NCBI GenBank assembly: GCA_002418705.1
Contig: DIEQ01000029.1
Span: 21,428 to 44,566 of the forward strand
DNA: 23,139 bases
From: Mageeibacillus sp. UBA5770
GTDB lineage: Bacteria; Bacillota_A; Clostridia; Saccharofermentanales; Saccharofermentanaceae
Direction of reading: 5' to 3'
Each line of letters begins with the position of its first letter. Within the stretch, counting starts at the first letter, position 1. The notes beneath the pieces were generated by a model. It was not told the DNA's origin, made no database searches, and saw nothing but the letters and a program-made list of their open reading frames with translations. Of this stretch, positions 13,883-21,316 are shown in pieces. The translations under genes were made by a program, and so were the position numbers.

Positions 13883-15367
13883 ATGGACAAATCATCCGTC
13901 ATTTTCGGTAATGAAATGAGCAGCAAAGTCATTAAGAAAGCGCAAAGATCGAAGCAGAAGTATGTAAGGAAATTCGGCAGCGATGTGAATGTGGATTATC
14001 CCCTGTCCGTCAAAAAGAACCCGTATATCGGGGATTCTCTTGGTGTTTCGAACGTGGTCATAACCAGGGAACCGGGGGAACAGTATTTCGATCTTGAAAA
14101 AGGCGTCATCGTAGGAAATATCCGGATGGGTTTCGGGCATTACCGGATCTCCATGGCTATTGCATCCGCAGCAAACTCGATGGGATACACCCCGTACTGG
14201 ATGGATCTGAATTCCTATCAGCAGACAACCGGAGGCAAGGTAATCAATGCGCAGAACGAGCTGTATTCGTTCGGCTCGAGGCTCTCCGGCAAGAGCCGGC
14301 TGTTCAATAAATTTGTGTGGGAACCCATGAATTACGAAGGCTTCCGCAAAATTTCCTACAATGCGGCAGATCAGAAGAATGCTGAACTGATGACCTCTGT
14401 TTTTCGCAATGTCCCTAAGAAAATTCCCCTGATTGCCACCCATGTATGGCCTGCCCAGGCGGCCGTGCACGCCGGCATGAAGCATGTCGTAAATGCTATT
14501 CCGGATAACTGGCCGATGGCACTGCATTTGTCGGAAGGGAGCCTTCATACCGTTCAGACGCATTCCGCGCATCTGGGATACCGGACTTTAAACGGCATGA
14601 ATAAAGACGGTATCCTAAGGCCCATGCCAGCTGAGGATATCCAATATACCGGACATTATATCGACCATGAACTGGTTGCGAATATTGCCGCGGACTGTAA
14701 TGCCAGAGCCGCGCGGGTTGAAGAAGCAAAACCGATGCGGTTCCTCCTGACGATCGGCGGAGCAGGCGCACAGAAGGAAATTTTCGCGGCGATCACTTCG
14801 TATCTTCTTCCTTATGTAAAAGCAAAAAAAGCAGCCCTGTACATCAATGTCGGCGATTATATGAATGTCTGGGAAGATCTGACTCGTGAAATCCAGGAAC
14901 TTAAGCAGCTTGCCAAAGAGCATTTCAACAACTGGACAGATACATCCGCCTTCGCAGAACAGGCGCTGCGCGGAGACGTCGAAGGGATCCACGGATTCTG
15001 GCATGAGAATATTTTTGAAGCCGTATATGCGACAAACCTTCTGATGAGGAGTACGGATGTGCTTGTAACCAAGCCGAGCGAACTTGCCTTCTACCCGATT
15101 CCCAAACTGTTTATCAAACGCGTCGGCGGTCATGAACAGTGGGGGGCCATCCATTCCGCGGAAATCGGCGACGGGACACTTGAGTGCAGGGATATAAATC
15201 ATACCCTTCAGATGATTGAACTTTTCCTGACGGATGGGAATGTCCTGAAGGAAATGTGCAGCAGCATCATGAAAAATCATGAAATCGGTATTTATAACGG
15301 TGCATATAAAGTTGTGGAACTCGCTATGAATATGAAAAATAAAGATAATGAGGAGTGCAGGGAATGA
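13883..15367 (+). CDS. GT-B-like protein of unknown function in the galactoside operon
   Basis: A 494-residue soluble protein without signal peptide or membrane segment. Residues 76-90 read VIVGNIRMGFGHYRI; the G-x-G-H-x-R turn after a hydrophobic strand is like the N-terminal loop of GT-B glycosyltransferases such as MurG and MGDG synthase. A second half begins at LLTIGGAGAQKEIF (~residue 290), typical of the strand and glycine loop opening the C-terminal GT-B domain. LVTKPSELAFYPIPKLFIKR and GGHEQWGA (~395-420) resemble the sugar-nucleotide-binding region. The N-terminal ~70 residues are basic and specific to this protein. It lies 29 nt after the alpha-galactosidase, and its stop overlaps the symporter start (ATGA). 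Neither reaction nor substrate is known; it may be a DUF family I cannot name. Confidence 0.7.
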   Translation: MDKSSVIFGNEMSSKVIKKAQRSKQKYVRKFGSDVNVDYPLSVKKNPYIGDSLGVSNVVITREPGEQYFDLEKGVIVGNIRMGFGHYRISMAIASAANSMGYTPYWMDLNSYQQTTGGKVINAQNELYSFGSRLSGKSRLFNKFVWEPMNYEGFRKISYNAADQKNAELMTSVFRNVPKKIPLIATHVWPAQAAVHAGMKHVVNAIPDNWPMALHLSEGSLHTVQTHSAHLGYRTLNGMNKDGILRPMPAEDIQYTGHYIDHELVANIAADCNARAARVEEAKPMRFLLTIGGAGAQKEIFAAITSYLLPYVKAKKAALYINVGDYMNVWEDLTREIQELKQLAKEHFNNWTDTSAFAEQALRGDVEGIHGFWHENIFEAVYATNLLMRSTDVLVTKPSELAFYPIPKLFIKRVGGHEQWGAIHSAEIGDGTLECRDINHTLQMIELFLTDGNVLKEMCSSIMKNHEIGIYNGAYKVVELAMNMKNKDNEECRE

Positions 15368-16725
15368 AAAAACTAACAATGGGAAAAATCTGGTTGTTTG
15401 CAGTCGGACAGTACGGTTGGGCACTTTTATCCGGTCTCATCTCAAACTGGCTTGTATATTTTTACCAGCCGGACATTGCCTCGCAGAATGCCGGGCAGAT
15501 TCTTTTCGTACCGCAGGGGCGTGTTATTCTGGGCGTCATCACGGTTATAGGCGCCATCACAGCAATAGGCCGCGTATTTGATGCTTTCACGGATCCCTGG
15601 ATCGCGTCACTTTCTGACAAGTGCAAATCCAAAAACGGACGCAGAATTCCTTTCCTCAAGCTCGCTTCCGTTCCTCTGGCGATCTCAACCTTCCTTGTAT
15701 TCCTCGCACCTGTCGGTGCAACAAGCTGGATCAATGCCGTTTGGCTCTTTGTCATGGTTATGGTATATTATCTTGCCATCACAGCATACTGCACACCTTA
15801 CACAGCCCTCATTCCCGAGCTCGGCAAAACACAGGCGCAGCGCCTGAACATTTCAACCGTAATCTCGCTGACCTTCATTATCGGTACGGCTACGGCCTAT
15901 GCAGCACCTGTTATCTGGGGGATTTTTGAGCCCTCTATGGGACGAGTTATGGCTATGCGGACTGCTTTCGGTATCCTGGCGTCCATTGCACTTGTATGCC
16001 TGCTGGTTCCTGTTTTTACTATCAAAGAAAAAGATTATATCACGGCTGTCCCGGTTGAAGGGACGGCAATATCATCTCTCATCAAAACTTTCAAAAACAA
16101 GGACTTCCGTCTTTTTGTCGGTTCCGACATTCTCTACTGGATCGCACTTACCATGTTCCAGACAGGTCTTCCTTTCTTCGTAACATCCCTTCTGGGCCTG
16201 CCTGAAAGCATGGCAACCATTTACTTTGTCCTCATGACTGCCCTTTCCCTGGTATTCTATGTCCCGATCAACATCATCTCCAAAAAAGTCGGCAAGAAGA
16301 AAATCGTCCTTCTGGCATTCTTCCTGTTTGCGGCAACATACCTGTATACCGTCTTCCTTGGCAGCGGACTTGGAATAAGCCCGGAGATTCAGGGATATAT
16401 CCTGGCAATCGCAGCCGCCCTTCCGATGGCCATCTTCGGAATCCTTCCCCAGGCCATGGTCGCGGACATTTCACAGAGTGATTCGATAGCTACCGGCGAA
16501 AACCGCGAAGGCATGTTCTACGCAGCCCGCACTTTTGCCTTCAAAATGGGCCAGAGCGTATCCATGCTTGTATTCACGGGAATCGTCACGATCGGAGCCG
16601 CAGACGGAACGGGATACCGTATTGCAGCCGGCGTTGCAGCCGTATTCTGCCTCCTGGGCGGCATTGTCCTTATCGGCTTCAATGAAAAAAAGATCAACGC
16701 AGCCATCACAAGCAGCATCGGCTAA
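15364..16725 (+). CDS. GPH-type sugar:cation symporter (MFS)
   Basis: A 453-residue, 12-helix transporter of the glycoside-pentoside-hexuronide:cation symporter family (MelB-like). Signs are the start KIWLFAVGQYGWALLSG, the FDAFTDPWIASLSDK motif near residues 75-95 whose Asp residues line the cation site in MelB, and KNGRRIPFLK just after it. AGGAG lies 8 nt before ATG 15364, and the start overlaps the stop of the GT-B-like gene as ATGA; an in-frame GTG at 15355 is less likely. It should import an alpha-galactoside with Na+ or H+ for the cytoplasmic galactosidase. Last gene of the tetR operon, followed by a strong terminator at 16781. Confidence 0.92.
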   Translation: MKKLTMGKIWLFAVGQYGWALLSGLISNWLVYFYQPDIASQNAGQILFVPQGRVILGVITVIGAITAIGRVFDAFTDPWIASLSDKCKSKNGRRIPFLKLASVPLAISTFLVFLAPVGATSWINAVWLFVMVMVYYLAITAYCTPYTALIPELGKTQAQRLNISTVISLTFIIGTATAYAAPVIWGIFEPSMGRVMAMRTAFGILASIALVCLLVPVFTIKEKDYITAVPVEGTAISSLIKTFKNKDFRLFVGSDILYWIALTMFQTGLPFFVTSLLGLPESMATIYFVLMTALSLVFYVPINIISKKVGKKKIVLLAFFLFAATYLYTVFLGSGLGISPEIQGYILAIAAALPMAIFGILPQAMVADISQSDSIATGENREGMFYAARTFAFKMGQSVSMLVFTGIVTIGAADGTGYRIAAGVAAVFCLLGGIVLIGFNEKKINAAITSSIG

Positions 16726-16780
16726 AATACCCGAATAAGATTCTGCACCGGTTTCGGACATCAATAAATACAATCTGAAG

Positions 16781-16810
16781 AATCCCCGGAAGCTATTTCG
16801 GGGATTTTTT
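16781..16810 (+). terminator. Terminator of the tetR-alpha-galactosidase operon
   Basis: Arms 16781-16791 (AATCCCCGGAA) and 16796-16806 (TTTCGGGGATT) form an 11-bp stem with one G-U pair and a GCTA tetraloop, running into six T residues at 16805-16810. It is 55 nt after the symporter stop and separates the two sugar modules. Confidence 0.9.
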
Positions 16811-16875
16811 GTGCTGCGAAATACTATGTGCCGTGTCATTTTGCGCCTGCCTTTTTAAACCGGGTCCAATTAAGC

Positions 16876-16881
16876 TATAAT
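16876..16881 (+). promoter_or_regulatory. Promoter -10 for the AraC-type regulator gene
   Basis: A perfect TATAAT lies 64 nt before ATG 16940, in the only gap between the terminator and the regulator gene. No good -35 lies at 16-18 nt, so the promoter may be weak or activator-dependent. Confidence 0.45.
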
Positions 16882-16939
16882 TCTGTCATCAGATGAAATT
16901 TTTGCAATGGGCATTGCTGACAGGGTTTATGGTGGGAAT

Positions 16940-17875
16940 ATGGGAAAAAAGAAAGAAGCACATGTTGAACTTCGCTACTATGAAATTCCGCAGAATGAAT
17001 ATGTGCTGGCATTACTGGGAGAAAGCTGGAACAGGATTTACCATAATCCTGTCGACGATCTGCATTTTCACAATCTCCTGGAGATTGGCTTTTGCCATGC
17101 CGGAGCCGGAAACATGATTTTCGACGGAGGCACTTTCATCCCGTATGAAAATGGTACATTTACCGTCATCCCTCAAAATTTACCTCACTCAACCTTCAGC
17201 AGCGGGGAAGGCACCAACTTCTGGGAGTTTTTGTTTTTAGATGTTGAGACGTTCCTGCGCGACGCGTACAGCACAGATCCGATTTTTGCGCATGAATTGA
17301 TTGCGCGTATCAAAAAAAGATCCTTTGTATTGCATGAGGATCAAAACGCAGTTCTCGCAGACAGTATTAAAGCTTTACTGTCGAAGAAATCAGAGCAGGG
17401 AGAATTCAGCGAAGAAATCGAAAAATGCCTTGTACTGAGGCTTCTTCTGGAAATTGCACGGCTGAATCCCCTCGAAGGCAAAAAGACTGAACAGCCGCAG
17501 AAAAGACGGAAAGCAATCCTTGACTCACTTGATTACGTCAATGAGCATTTTGCCGAACCTATCAAGATCCAGACGCTTGCAGAGAGCTGCCACATGAGCG
17601 AAACACATTTCCGGAGGCTGTTCCTTGACACAATGCATATGCTGCCGGTCGATTATATTAACTTCGTGCGGGTCCAGAAAGCCTGTGAACACCTGAATAG
17701 CAGCAATAATTCAATTGAGAATGTCGCACGTAAGGTCGGGTTCATTTCGCAGTCAACGTTCAACAGGAATTTCCGCCGGTTCCTGGGTGTATCTCCGCTC
17801 AAATGGAAAGCAGCAGCTGACAATTATAAGATGAAACTCCTTCAGTATAAGATTACAGCGCTCAGGGGTTGGTGA
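16940..17875 (+). CDS. AraC family transcriptional regulator with cupin sensor domain
   Basis: A 311-residue protein. The N-terminal half (~residues 1-150) is an AraC-type cupin: LHFHNLLEIGFCHAGAGNMIF near residues 38-58 and FTVIPQNLPHSTFS are the usual His-containing ligand pocket strands. The C-terminal ~100 residues hold two helix-turn-helix motifs: IQTLAESCHMSETHFRRLF, then IENVARKVGFISQSTFNRNF ending FRRFLGVSPLKWK. Such proteins activate neighbouring sugar-uptake genes when their sugar is bound. ATG 16940 after GGTGGGAAT is preferred; ATG 16907 in the same frame would add 11 residues but has no ribosome binding site. It lies just upstream of the ABC importer and beta-galactosidase genes on the same strand and is their likely activator. 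Confidence 0.9.
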   Translation: MGKKKEAHVELRYYEIPQNEYVLALLGESWNRIYHNPVDDLHFHNLLEIGFCHAGAGNMIFDGGTFIPYENGTFTVIPQNLPHSTFSSGEGTNFWEFLFLDVETFLRDAYSTDPIFAHELIARIKKRSFVLHEDQNAVLADSIKALLSKKSEQGEFSEEIEKCLVLRLLLEIARLNPLEGKKTEQPQKRRKAILDSLDYVNEHFAEPIKIQTLAESCHMSETHFRRLFLDTMHMLPVDYINFVRVQKACEHLNSSNNSIENVARKVGFISQSTFNRNFRRFLGVSPLKWKAAADNYKMKLLQYKITALRGW

Positions 17876-17960
17876 CCAATAGAGGGGTAAATGGTCGAAT
17901 TTGCATATTTTGTGCTCGATTACGAAAACATATCTTTCCCGAAGCGTGTAATAATATGCA
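17869..17960 (+). promoter_or_regulatory. Control region ahead of the sugar-importer operon
   Basis: The 207-nt gap between the AraC gene and the binding-protein gene holds several symmetric elements. TTGGTGACCAA (17869-17879) is a perfect palindrome over the AraC stop. TGCATATT (17902-17909) and AATATGCA (17953-17960) are inverted repeats 43 nt apart. TGTAATAAT (17947-17955) resembles an extended -10 box without a -35, as expected for an activator-dependent promoter. Binding by the AraC protein is inferred. Confidence 0.4.
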
Positions 17961-18082
17961 CATAAAACGCCGCCGAATTCGAGAAAATTTAATCAATATC
18001 ACAATAGAAGCGATCGGTATTGAGAAGTTTCCACGAATATTGGCGTCAGGAAAGCACAAACACCACTTTAGGAGGAAAAGAA

Positions 18083-19441
18083 ATGAAGAAGGTTTTTGCA
18101 CTTATTTTGGCTGCCGCCATGATTCTCTCCGCAACAGCTTGTGCCAAGACATCCACGACAGAAAGCACAACAAAAGCAGCAGCGTCAGCAGAAGCAACGA
18201 CAGCCGCGACAGAAGGAACAGCAGCAACAACGGCAGCAGCCGGAGACAACACCCTCACCGTATGGTGCTGGGATCCTGCCTTCAATCTCTATGCGATGGA
18301 AGAAGCAGCTAAAGTTTATCAGCAGACCAACCCTGATTTTAAACTGAATATTGTTGAAACACCCTGGGCCGACATTCAGACCGCACTGACTGTTGCCGGA
18401 TCATCCGGAGACTACAGCACACTTCCTGACATCTTCCTTTGCCAGGACAATGCCTTCCAGAAGAACGTTATTACTTTCCCGGATCTGTTTACGGACATGA
18501 CCGGTTCCGGAGTCGCATTTGACCAGTTCGGCGGCGCTAAAGTTGCTTACTCGGTTGTTGAAGGCAAGAACTATGGTGTGCCGTTTGACAACGGTGCTGT
18601 TATCAACTGTATGAGAACTGATGTCCTTGAAGAAGCCGGCTATACAATTGCCGATTTCACGGACATTACATGGTCTAAGTACATTGAGCAGGGCAAAGAT
18701 GTCCTGGCCAAGACAGGCATGCCGCTTCTTTCGATGCAGGCCGGTGAATCCGACCTTATCATGATGATGATGCAGTCAGCCGGCGCCAGCATGTTTGATG
18801 CCGAAGGCAACCCGACTATCGTTGACAATGCTACCCTTACAGCCGTTCTTGATACATATGCCGAACTTGTAAAATCCGGTGTCCTTGTTCAGGTCAACAG
18901 CTGGGATGAGTATATCGGAACATTAACCAGCGGAACAGTCGCCAGTACAATCAATGGCTGCTGGATCCTCGGTTCTATCCAGACCGCCAAAGATCAGTCC
19001 GGTCTGTGGTCAATGACGAACATGCCCAAACTTGACAGTGTTGCCTCTGCCACAAACTATTCCAGCAACGGCGGTTCCAGCTGGGCTGTCTCTGCCAACT
19101 GCAAGAATACAGCTCTTGCCGGCGATTTCCTTTCGAAGACATTTGCAGGCAGCGTTCCTTTCTATGAGACAATCCTTCCTTCCTCCGGCGCCCTTGCCAC
19201 GTACCTCCCTGCAGGAGCAAGCGATGTATATTCCCAGCCGTCAGAATTCTTCCAGGGCGATAAGATCTTTGCTAAGATCATTGATTTCGCCGGTAAAGTA
19301 CCCAGCAACAACACAGGCGTGTACTACTATGAAGCCCGTGATGCCGTTGCAACCGCTCTGACAAATATCATTGCAGGTGCTGATACTGCTGCTGAGCTTA
19401 AGGCTGCTCAGGAAACAGTAGAATTCAACATGGAAGGCTGA
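18083..19441 (+). CDS. CUT1 sugar-binding lipoprotein of an ABC importer
   Basis: A 452-residue extracellular solute-binding protein. The signal peptide MKKVFALILAAAMILSATAC ends in a lipobox with Cys20. A low-complexity Ala/Thr/Glu/Ser tether follows (residues ~22-55, e.g. TKAAASAEATTAATEG). The mature domain starts NTLTVWCWDPAFNLYAMEEA, the first strand and helix of cluster D binding proteins for oligosaccharides. Later segments include YGVPFDNGAVINCMRTDVLEE and GTVASTINGCWILG, both typical of the family. It would capture a di- or oligosaccharide outside the cell and hand it to the two permeases encoded after it. TTAGGAGGAAAAGAA gives a strong ribosome binding site. The sugar is probably a beta-galactoside given the adjacent lacZ, but sequence alone does not prove it. 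Confidence 0.93.
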   Translation: MKKVFALILAAAMILSATACAKTSTTESTTKAAASAEATTAATEGTAATTAAAGDNTLTVWCWDPAFNLYAMEEAAKVYQQTNPDFKLNIVETPWADIQTALTVAGSSGDYSTLPDIFLCQDNAFQKNVITFPDLFTDMTGSGVAFDQFGGAKVAYSVVEGKNYGVPFDNGAVINCMRTDVLEEAGYTIADFTDITWSKYIEQGKDVLAKTGMPLLSMQAGESDLIMMMMQSAGASMFDAEGNPTIVDNATLTAVLDTYAELVKSGVLVQVNSWDEYIGTLTSGTVASTINGCWILGSIQTAKDQSGLWSMTNMPKLDSVASATNYSSNGGSSWAVSANCKNTALAGDFLSKTFAGSVPFYETILPSSGALATYLPAGASDVYSQPSEFFQGDKIFAKIIDFAGKVPSNNTGVYYYEARDAVATALTNIIAGADTAAELKAAQETVEFNMEG

Positions 19442-19479
19442 TTATTCCAAGTCTAAAAGAATGATAGTTAATAAGTATT

Positions 19480-19519
19480 GGGGAGCGGCCTGCCGGCCCG
19501 GGCTGGCAGGCCGTTCCCC
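19480..19519 (+). other. Large intercistronic hairpin after the binding-protein gene
   Basis: Arms 19480-19494 (GGGGAGCGGCCTGCC) and 19505-19519 (GGCAGGCCGTTCCCC) pair over 15 bp with a single G-U, around a 10-nt GC-rich loop. The sequence after it (GTTATTAGG) has no T-run, so it is not a standard terminator. Its place between binding-protein and permease genes suggests a barrier to 3' exonucleases, or partial termination, that keeps the binding protein more abundant than the permeases. Confidence 0.75.
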
Positions 19520-19548
19520 GTTATTAGGACAACAAGGGGGAAAATCAT

Positions 19549-20436
19549 GTGAGTAAGCATAAAATGATGCTTAACAAAAAGCAGAGCTTAACCGGCTGGA
19601 TATTTCTTGCCCCGGCAGTGCTGCTGATCGCCATATTTAGCTTTGTCCCGATGGTAAGGGCTCTGATATTGTCCTTTCAGAGCGGCAAAGGTGCTAACCT
19701 GTCCTTTACCGGGATCCATAATTATATCCGTATGTTCCAGGATAAAATATTCCTTCAGTCTCTGATGAACAACTTTATCTATCTGATCATTCAGGTTCCC
19801 ATTATGCTGGTTCTGGCGTTAATTCTTGCGGCCATGCTGAATAATAAGAATCTGAAATTCAAAGGCCTGTTCCGTACGGCAATTTTCCTGCCCTGTGCGA
19901 CATCTTTAGTATCATATGCGATTATTTTCCGCACACTTTTTGCAAATGACGGTCTGATCAACTACTTTCTGGTCAAGTTTGGCATCCTTGAGACCGGCTA
20001 TCAATTCCTTACGAATACGACATCAGCAAGAATTGTCATAATTATTGCTCTTGTTTGGCGCTGGACCGGCTACAACATGGTGTTCTATCTTGCCGGCCTG
20101 CAGAATATTGACTATTCAATCTATGAGGCTGCCAGAATCGACGGCGCTTCTACAGCCCAGATATTCAGGAAAATTACCGTTCCGCTCCTGAAGCCGATCA
20201 TATTGCTGACCGCTATCATGTCAACAAACGGCACGCTGCAGCTATTTGACGAGTCCTTCAACCTGACGGGCGGCGGACCCTCCAATACAACCATTACAAT
20301 GTCCCACTACATTTACAATATTTCTTTCAAGTACGTGCCCAAGTTCGGCTATGCAGCGTCTATGTCATTTATGATATTGTTCCTGGTTGCCTTCCTTGCG
20401 TTTATCCAGATGAGAGTAGGTGACAAACGTGACTAA
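19549..20436 (+). CDS. Sugar ABC importer permease, MalF/MsmF type
   Basis: A 295-residue membrane protein with six predicted helices, starting at GTG 19549 after AAGGGGGAAAATCAT. The first helix is TGWIFLAPAVLLIAIFSFVP, the usual opening of CUT1 MalF-type subunits without the long periplasmic insertion of E. coli MalF. The EAA loop that docks to the ATPase reads YEAARIDGASTAQIFRKITV near residues 198-218. It pairs with the MalG-type subunit encoded next, whose start overlaps its end. No ATPase gene is seen in the window, so a shared MsmK/MsiK-type ATPase encoded elsewhere is expected. Confidence 0.93.
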   Translation: MSKHKMMLNKKQSLTGWIFLAPAVLLIAIFSFVPMVRALILSFQSGKGANLSFTGIHNYIRMFQDKIFLQSLMNNFIYLIIQVPIMLVLALILAAMLNNKNLKFKGLFRTAIFLPCATSLVSYAIIFRTLFANDGLINYFLVKFGILETGYQFLTNTTSARIVIIIALVWRWTGYNMVFYLAGLQNIDYSIYEAARIDGASTAQIFRKITVPLLKPIILLTAIMSTNGTLQLFDESFNLTGGGPSNTTITMSHYIYNISFKYVPKFGYAASMSFMILFLVAFLAFIQMRVGDKRD

Positions 20437-21256
20437 GAAAGATGTAAGACTGACTACAAAAGGAAATGGAATCAGCTATGCTGTATTATCCATAGTGTCT
20501 TTATTCTCTGTTTTCCCCTTAGCCTGGATGGTTATATCAGCAACGAATAAAAGCGTGGATGTTACAAGGGGCGTATTGATTCCCGGAACCGCACTTTGGG
20601 ATAACCTGAGGCAGCTTCTTTCCGTTCAGCCGCTCGGGACCGCTATGTTTAATTCATTTAAGTATTCGATCATTCTTACGGTACTATCGATGCTTATCTG
20701 TTCGATGGCCGGTTACGGCTTTGAAATTTACCACGATAAAGGTAAAGACATCGTCATGAAGATCATTCTGCTTGCGATGATGGTTCCGTTTGTTGCCGTA
20801 CTTATTCCGCTGTTCCAGATCATGTCATCGGCAAAGCTCTTAAATACGACCGCGGCCTTTATTCTTCCGTCGATTTCAACGCCGCTGCTTATCATGCTTT
20901 TCCGTCAAAGCTCCCGGTCTTTTCCTAAAGATATCATCGAAGCGGCAAGAATTGACGGCCTGAAGGAATATCAGATCTTCTTTCGCATGTTTGTCCCGAC
21001 ACAAAAATCCACATATGCGGCAGCACTTACGATTACATTCATGGCTGCCTGGAACGCTTATCTGTGGCCCATTGTTGTCATGACAGACGAGAAGAGCATC
21101 ACAATGCCCATGCTTGTTGCAAACACAATTCAGGGTTATGTCACAGACTACGGAGTCGTAATGGTAGGCGTTATGTTCTGTACCATACCTACTGTAATCA
21201 TTTTCTTCATTCTTCAGAAGAGCTTTGCAGAGGGAATTACAGGTTCCATCAAATAA
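20429..21256 (+). CDS. Sugar ABC importer permease, MalG/MsmG type
   Basis: A 275-residue protein with six predicted helices and the EAA loop IEAARIDGLKEYQIFFRMFV near residues 170-190, characteristic of the second CUT1 permease. The C-terminus ends FILQKSFAEGITGSIK, the classic 'QR.fv.Gl..Ga.K' tail of MalG-type subunits. GTG 20429 is chosen because AGTAGGTGACAAAC precedes it; an in-frame GTG at 20420 is less well placed. The start overlaps the end of the previous permease gene by 8 nt, so translation is coupled. It forms a heterodimeric channel with that protein for the sugar delivered by the binding lipoprotein. Confidence 0.92.
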   Translation: MTKKDVRLTTKGNGISYAVLSIVSLFSVFPLAWMVISATNKSVDVTRGVLIPGTALWDNLRQLLSVQPLGTAMFNSFKYSIILTVLSMLICSMAGYGFEIYHDKGKDIVMKIILLAMMVPFVAVLIPLFQIMSSAKLLNTTAAFILPSISTPLLIMLFRQSSRSFPKDIIEAARIDGLKEYQIFFRMFVPTQKSTYAAALTITFMAAWNAYLWPIVVMTDEKSITMPMLVANTIQGYVTDYGVVMVGVMFCTIPTVIIFFILQKSFAEGITGSIK

Positions 21257-21316
21257 TTACCGGATTGCATTCGGAGATTTCTTTCATTATTACCTCGATA
21301 TTAGGAGGACTGCCTC

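Noticed and set aside
14615..15424. 269-codon open frame on the - strand
   Set aside because: Antisense to the GT-B-like gene, which has a good ribosome binding site, operon overlap and recognisable glycine loops.
16740..18082. CcpA-type catabolite repression (cre) sites near the sugar operons
   Set aside because: I looked for the pseudo-palindromic consensus around both promoter regions by eye and found no convincing match; a motif scan would be needed to exclude it.
17869..18312. 147-codon open frame on the + strand between the AraC and binding-protein genes
   Set aside because: It runs into the binding-protein signal peptide in another frame, is full of Arg, His and Ser, and occupies the control region; no ribosome binding site.
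19547..19552. ATG immediately followed by TGA upstream of the first permease
   Set aside because: Only a start-stop pair overlapping GTG 19549; no coding content.
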